Source: JAJVHZ01 sp041395385
GTDB lineage: Bacteria > Pseudomonadota > Gammaproteobacteria > JAJPIJ01
Reading direction: 5' to 3'
Length of the DNA: 64,000 bases
Assembly (NCBI GenBank): GCA_041395385.1
Contig: JAWLAN010000006.1
Coordinates: 463,187-527,186 of the forward strand
Below are positions 60,550-64,000 of this stretch, piece by piece (the stretch's first letter is position 1; the number at the start of each line of letters is the position of its first letter). The notes under the pieces were generated by a model. It made no database searches. It was not told the origin of the DNA and worked only from the letters and a program-made list of their open reading frames with translations. A program made the position numbers and the translations under genes.

Positions 60550-61815
60550 ATGCGTTCGGTGTCAGGACGTCACATTCCATTCATTATTGGTTGTCTGCTC
60601 TGGTTGGTTGCAGCCGGGCAGTCCATTGCCGCCAACCCCGACCTCGCGACCTTGTCCTTGCGCGATGCCATCAACCTCACGCTGGAGCGCAACCCGTCGT
60701 TGGCCGCCGCCGCCCAGGAGATCGCCGCGCGCGAGGGCGCCGTCATGCAGGCCGGCGTGCTGCCGAACCCCGCCCTGGGGTTCGTTGCCGAGGACGTCGG
60801 ACTGACGGAATACTCCACCTCACTGCAGCTCAGTCAGCTCGTCGAGCTTGGCGGTAAACGACGCGCTCGTGTGGAGGCCGCGGTCGCCGGCCGCGAGCTG
60901 GCCGAGCTTGAGCTCGCGGTCCGCCGCAACGAAGTGCTGGCAGAGGCAACCAAGGCCTACGTCGAGGCGCTGGGTGCCCAGCAACGCAAGGTCCTGGCAC
61001 AGCAGAATCTCCACCTCGCCGAGCGCTTCGCCGCGACCGTGGCGCGGCGAGTCGATGCGGGCAAGGTATCACCTCTCGAGGCCACAAAGGCAACGATCGA
61101 CGTTGCCACGGCCCAAATCGAGCGCGAGCAGGCGGAACGCGAATTCGCCGCCGGCCGAAAACGGCTGGCATCGTTCTGGGGCGAGGCCGACCTGCCGTCG
61201 ACACAGCTCGTGGGCGTGCTGGAAGCCGGCCCGGTCACGCTTCCTCCTCTGGAGGATCTGCGCACGCGCTTGCGAAACACCCCTGCCTGGCAGTTGCAGG
61301 AGAAGGCTGTCGCGGAGGGTCGCGCAAAGGTGAATGTCGAGCGGAGCAAGCGTACCCCCGATGTCACCGTGAGCGCAGGCGTAAAGCGTTTTCCGGACAT
61401 CGACGAGGACGCGCTGCTATTCGAGGCCTCGGTGCCGCTGCCTCTCTTCGACCGCAACCAGGGAAACCTGCGCGAGGCGGAGGCGAAGCTGACGAAGAGC
61501 GGGAGCGAACAGCAGGCCGCGCAGATAGCCCTGCTCACCGAGCTCGACCAGACATACGAATCCCTGCTGGCCGCGGAGCGGGAAGTCGCCTTGCTGCGCA
61601 CCGAGGTGCTGCCGGCGGCGGAAGACGCCTTCGCCGCGGCAGGCAAGGGATACGAGCTCGGCAAGTTCGGATTCCTCGATGTGCTCGATGCCCAGCGCAC
61701 CCTGTTTCAGAACCGGGCGCTCTTACTGCGCGCCCTGATCAACCATCAGCGAGTGACCACGGATCTGGAGCGCCTCCTCGCCGGTCCCGTCAGCGCTGCC
61801 GAATCAAAACGATGA
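60550..61815 (+). CDS. czcC: Outer-membrane efflux channel, CzcC-type
   Basis: This 421-residue TolC-family outer-membrane factor exports metal ions as part of a CzcCBA tripartite system. A signal peptide covers about 1-28. The long helical hairpins carry the paired family motifs: LRDAINLTLERNPSLAAAAQ near the start, SLQLSQLVELGGKRRARVEA, and the later GYELGKFGFLDVLDAQRTLF. GGAG precedes the ATG. It is followed 10 bp later by the adaptor gene. The metal is probably Co, Zn or Cd by family. Confidence 0.9.
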   Translation: MRSVSGRHIPFIIGCLLWLVAAGQSIAANPDLATLSLRDAINLTLERNPSLAAAAQEIAAREGAVMQAGVLPNPALGFVAEDVGLTEYSTSLQLSQLVELGGKRRARVEAAVAGRELAELELAVRRNEVLAEATKAYVEALGAQQRKVLAQQNLHLAERFAATVARRVDAGKVSPLEATKATIDVATAQIEREQAEREFAAGRKRLASFWGEADLPSTQLVGVLEAGPVTLPPLEDLRTRLRNTPAWQLQEKAVAEGRAKVNVERSKRTPDVTVSAGVKRFPDIDEDALLFEASVPLPLFDRNQGNLREAEAKLTKSGSEQQAAQIALLTELDQTYESLLAAEREVALLRTEVLPAAEDAFAAAGKGYELGKFGFLDVLDAQRTLFQNRALLLRALINHQRVTTDLERLLAGPVSAAESKR

Positions 61816-61825
61816 GGTTTACCCG

Positions 61826-63436
61826 ATGAAGACCATGACGCAATGGCTGCTGGTAGCAGTGATTCTGGCCGCCGGTGGATTTCTCGCGCAGCGGATCCTC
61901 ACCATTAAGCCGAACGCACCCGCCTCGAACGAGCATGGCCACGGCGAAGGGGAAAGGGAATCCCATGCGCTAGGCGACGCAGGCGCGGCCACCATGGAAA
62001 CCGAACACAATGCCGACCACCCGCGTGGCGATGCCGGGCAACCACGGAAGGCTGAAGACGAGCAGTCCGATGCCGGTTCGCCAGCCGAGACCGCCAAAGG
62101 TCCGCACGGCGGCAGATACTTCGAGGACGGTGCCTTCGCACTCGAGCTGACGATCTACGAGGAAGGCGTGCCGCCGCAGTTCAGGGCCTATCTCTACGAG
62201 AACGGCCAGCCGACGCCACCGGCCTCCGAGCGCCTCACGGTGACGCTGACGCGACTCGGCGCGGCGCCGCAGGTGTTCAACTTCAGAGCCGAGGGGGATT
62301 ACCTCGTTGGCGATCCGGTGGTCGAGGAGCCGCATTCCTTCGAGGTGGCGATCGCCGTCGAACGCGGCGGCCGTACCCATCACTGGAGCTATGCGCAGAC
62401 CGAGGCGCGTGTGGAGTTGAGCGACGACGCGTTGGCATCGGCCGGTATCGTGCTCGAGACCGCCGGGCCCGCGAGCATTCGAAGCACGCTGCACCTGCCT
62501 GGAGAGATCCAGTTCAACATGGATCGATTCGTACACGTCGTTCCACGCGTCGACGGCGTCGTGATCGACGCGCCGGTGGTCAGCGGCCAGCAGGTCCGGC
62601 AGGGCGACGTGCTGCTGGTGATTGAGAGCCAGCAGCTCGCGGAGTTGCGCAGCGAGCTGGCGGCGGCGCGCAAGCGCCGCGACATGGCCAGCCTGGCGCA
62701 CGATCGCGAGAAAAAGCTCTGGCAGGAGAGGATCTCGCCCGAGCAGGACTACCTTGCGGCGAAGCAGGCCCTTGCCGAGGCCAACATCGCGAGCGAAAGC
62801 GCCCGCCAGCGGCTGGAGGTGCTGGGCGTGACCGGCAGCGAAACCGGACGCAGCCTGACGCGCTACGAGATCCGCGCGCCCATCGGCGGCCTGGTCGTCG
62901 AGAAGAACGTGGCCCTCGGCGAGGCCATCAGCCAGGAAATGACGCTGTTCAAGATCGCCGACGTCTCCACAGTATGGGCGGAGATCATGGCGAACGTGCA
63001 AAGCCTCAACAGCCTCCGAACCGGCCAGGCGGCGACGGTCAAGGCAAATGGCCTCGACCTGCAGGCCACGGGAACGGTGTCCTACATCGGCGCGCTGCTC
63101 GGCGAGCAGACGCGGACAGCCAAGGCACGCATCACGCTGGATAATCCGGATGGACGCTGGAGACCCGGAATGTTCGTGACCGTCGACGTGACGGCCGAGG
63201 AAGTCCAGGTGCCGGTTGCCGTGTCGGTCGATGCGCTGCAGACCGTGCGGGACTGGACGGTGGTGTTCGGGCGCTATGGCACTTTTCTCGAAGCGCGACC
63301 GGTGGAGCTAGGACGCAGCGACGGCAGCGTGGTGGAAGTGCTGAAGGGTTTCAACGCCGGCGAACGGTACGCTGCCAAAAACAGCTTCGTCATCAAGGCG
63401 GAGCTGGGCAAGGCCGGCGCCAGCCACGATCACTGA
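61826..63436 (+). CDS. czcB: RND efflux periplasmic adaptor, CzcB-type
   Basis: This 536-residue membrane-fusion protein links czcA to czcC. An N-terminal anchor helix (about 8-27) is followed by a charged His-rich linker (residues 32-90). A CzcB-type N-terminal domain (GPHGGRYFEDGAFALELTIY, then PPQFRAYLYENG) precedes the lipoyl/hairpin region (VDGVVIDAPVVSGQQVRQGD, then EQDYLAAKQALAEANIASES). The beta-barrel part has RPGMFVTVDV. The operon order czcC-czcB-PII-czcA is tight. Confidence 0.92.
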   Translation: MKTMTQWLLVAVILAAGGFLAQRILTIKPNAPASNEHGHGEGERESHALGDAGAATMETEHNADHPRGDAGQPRKAEDEQSDAGSPAETAKGPHGGRYFEDGAFALELTIYEEGVPPQFRAYLYENGQPTPPASERLTVTLTRLGAAPQVFNFRAEGDYLVGDPVVEEPHSFEVAIAVERGGRTHHWSYAQTEARVELSDDALASAGIVLETAGPASIRSTLHLPGEIQFNMDRFVHVVPRVDGVVIDAPVVSGQQVRQGDVLLVIESQQLAELRSELAAARKRRDMASLAHDREKKLWQERISPEQDYLAAKQALAEANIASESARQRLEVLGVTGSETGRSLTRYEIRAPIGGLVVEKNVALGEAISQEMTLFKIADVSTVWAEIMANVQSLNSLRTGQAATVKANGLDLQATGTVSYIGALLGEQTRTAKARITLDNPDGRWRPGMFVTVDVTAEEVQVPVAVSVDALQTVRDWTVVFGRYGTFLEARPVELGRSDGSVVEVLKGFNAGERYAAKNSFVIKAELGKAGASHDH

Positions 63437-63447
63437 AGGAGCCACTC

Positions 63448-63789
63448 ATGAAACAGATAACTGCGGTCATCCGGCCGCACATGCTGGAGAAGGTCGAACA
63501 TGCGCTGCGCAGTCTGAAGCATTTCCCGGGTTACACACTCTTGCGCGGCAAGGGCGAGGGTCGCGGACGGGCGCCAGGTCACGCGTACCGCGCGGGCGAT
63601 CACGGCATACATGAACACGATCGCGCGATCCTCCTCATAGCCTGCACCGATGAGCTCGCGTCGCAGATCGTCGAAGCCATCCGGCATGCCGCGCACACCG
63701 GCCACCCCGGCGACGGTCTCGTGACCGTAGCCGAGGCGGTCTCGGTGGTGCGCATCCGCAGCGGCGAGCACGACGACGCTGCGCTCTGA
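63448..63789 (+). CDS. PII-like signalling protein linked to metal RND efflux (PII-NG type)
   Basis: This 113-residue PII-superfamily protein starts MKQITAVIRPHMLEKVEHAL and contains RGKGEGRGRAPGHAYR in place of the GlnB T-loop, with no uridylylated tyrosine motif. It then has LLIACTDELASQIVEAIRHA and HTGHPGDGLVTVAEAVSVVR, matching the B-loop region. Histidines are frequent. Stand-alone PII-like genes between czcB and czcA belong to the PII-NG group linked to heavy-metal efflux rather than nitrogen control. It probably senses a nucleotide or metal and modulates the pump. Confidence 0.85.
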   Translation: MKQITAVIRPHMLEKVEHALRSLKHFPGYTLLRGKGEGRGRAPGHAYRAGDHGIHEHDRAILLIACTDELASQIVEAIRHAAHTGHPGDGLVTVAEAVSVVRIRSGEHDDAAL

Positions 63790-63803
63790 GCGAGGACCGA
63801 ACC

Positions 63804-64000
63804 ATGCTCGAAAGCATCCTGCGGTTTTCCATAAACCAGCGATGGCTGGTGCTGCTCGCCGTCCTCGGTATGGCGGCTCTCGGCGCCTACAGTTACCAAC
63901 GGCTTCCCATCGACGCCGTGCCGGACATCACCAACGTACAGGTGCAGATAAACGCCGAGGCGCCCGGATACTCGCCGCTGGAGGCGGAGCAGCGGATCAC
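63804..64000 (+). CDS. czcA: CzcA-type RND metal efflux pump, 5' part
   Basis: This is the start of a heavy-metal RND inner-membrane transporter, cut by the window end after 65 codons. It reads MLESILRFSINQRWLVLLAV with a first transmembrane helix, then RLPIDAVPDITNVQVQINAE and SPLEAEQRIT. This start is diagnostic for CzcA/CusA-type pumps, in which PDxTxxQVQ is conserved. It begins 14 bp after the PII-like gene. Confidence 0.9.
   Translation, partial: MLESILRFSINQRWLVLLAVLGMAALGAYSYQRLPIDAVPDITNVQVQINAEAPGYSPLEAEQRI

Overview
The window is high-GC DNA with densely packed operons. Gene content (heterotetrameric sarcosine oxidase, DgcAB, BetAB, GlxA/AraC-type regulators, a CzcCBA-type RND system, an alginate-export-type porin) suggests a proteobacterium, most likely a gammaproteobacterium. 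No rRNA or tRNA gene is present to settle this.

Layout. 1-623: edge of a pilin-like gene. 778-14750: two divergent blocks for methylamine catabolism. The minus-strand soxB-soxD-soxA-soxG operon ends in a GbdR-like regulator. On the plus strand are a second GlxA-type regulator and dgcA-dgcB-etfA-etfB (dimethylglycine to sarcosine). 14809-17205: a nucleotidyltransferase-fold gene with an operator-like promoter, and a DadA-family dehydrogenase. 17374-24206: a corrinoid methyl-transfer operon (corrinoid protein, DUF1638, small 'virulence factor' family protein, MTHFR C-terminal domain, MetF, methyl-H4folate:corrinoid methyltransferase, tandem palindromic repeats, corrinoid re-activator). 24312-27095: a convergent non-pyrrolysine MttB-family methyltransferase and a divergent third GlxA/GbdR-like regulator. 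27241-30168: three exported proteins. 30252-54932: a genomic island inserted in the 3' end of betA. 54787-57968: betA and betB. 58415-59779: a porin. 60008-64000: a czcCB-PII-czcA metal-efflux operon, cut by the window edge.

How it works together. BetA and BetB make glycine betaine from choline. No Rieske-type GbcAB is in the window; the MttB homologue with its corrinoid protein, re-activator, methyltransferase and MetF is the obvious candidate for the first demethylation (betaine to dimethylglycine), with the methyl group passing to tetrahydrofolate. DgcAB with its ETF pair, then SoxBDAG, would remove the remaining two methyl groups to give glycine. Three GlxA-family regulators sit among these genes. 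A 15-bp motif, CGACNNGCASTTGTS, occurs once in each of three promoter regions: dgcA, mttB/gbdR-like and betBA/porin. This suggests one regulon.

The island (about 24.6 kb) is bounded by a 112-bp perfect direct repeat of betA 3' sequence. The displaced native betA end is still readable at 30185-30363, while the functional betA has an island-derived C-terminus. The island carries two MerR regulators, small membrane and periplasmic proteins, cyclopropane-fatty-acid-type synthase, a short FtsH, DUF3141, a CPD-type heavy-metal P-ATPase, a beta-CASP metallo-beta-lactamase, an AMP/thymidine phosphorylase-like enzyme and a PRPP synthetase. Its phosphoketolase and acetate kinase are decayed and an MFS gene is reduced to a trace. 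No integrase was recognised.
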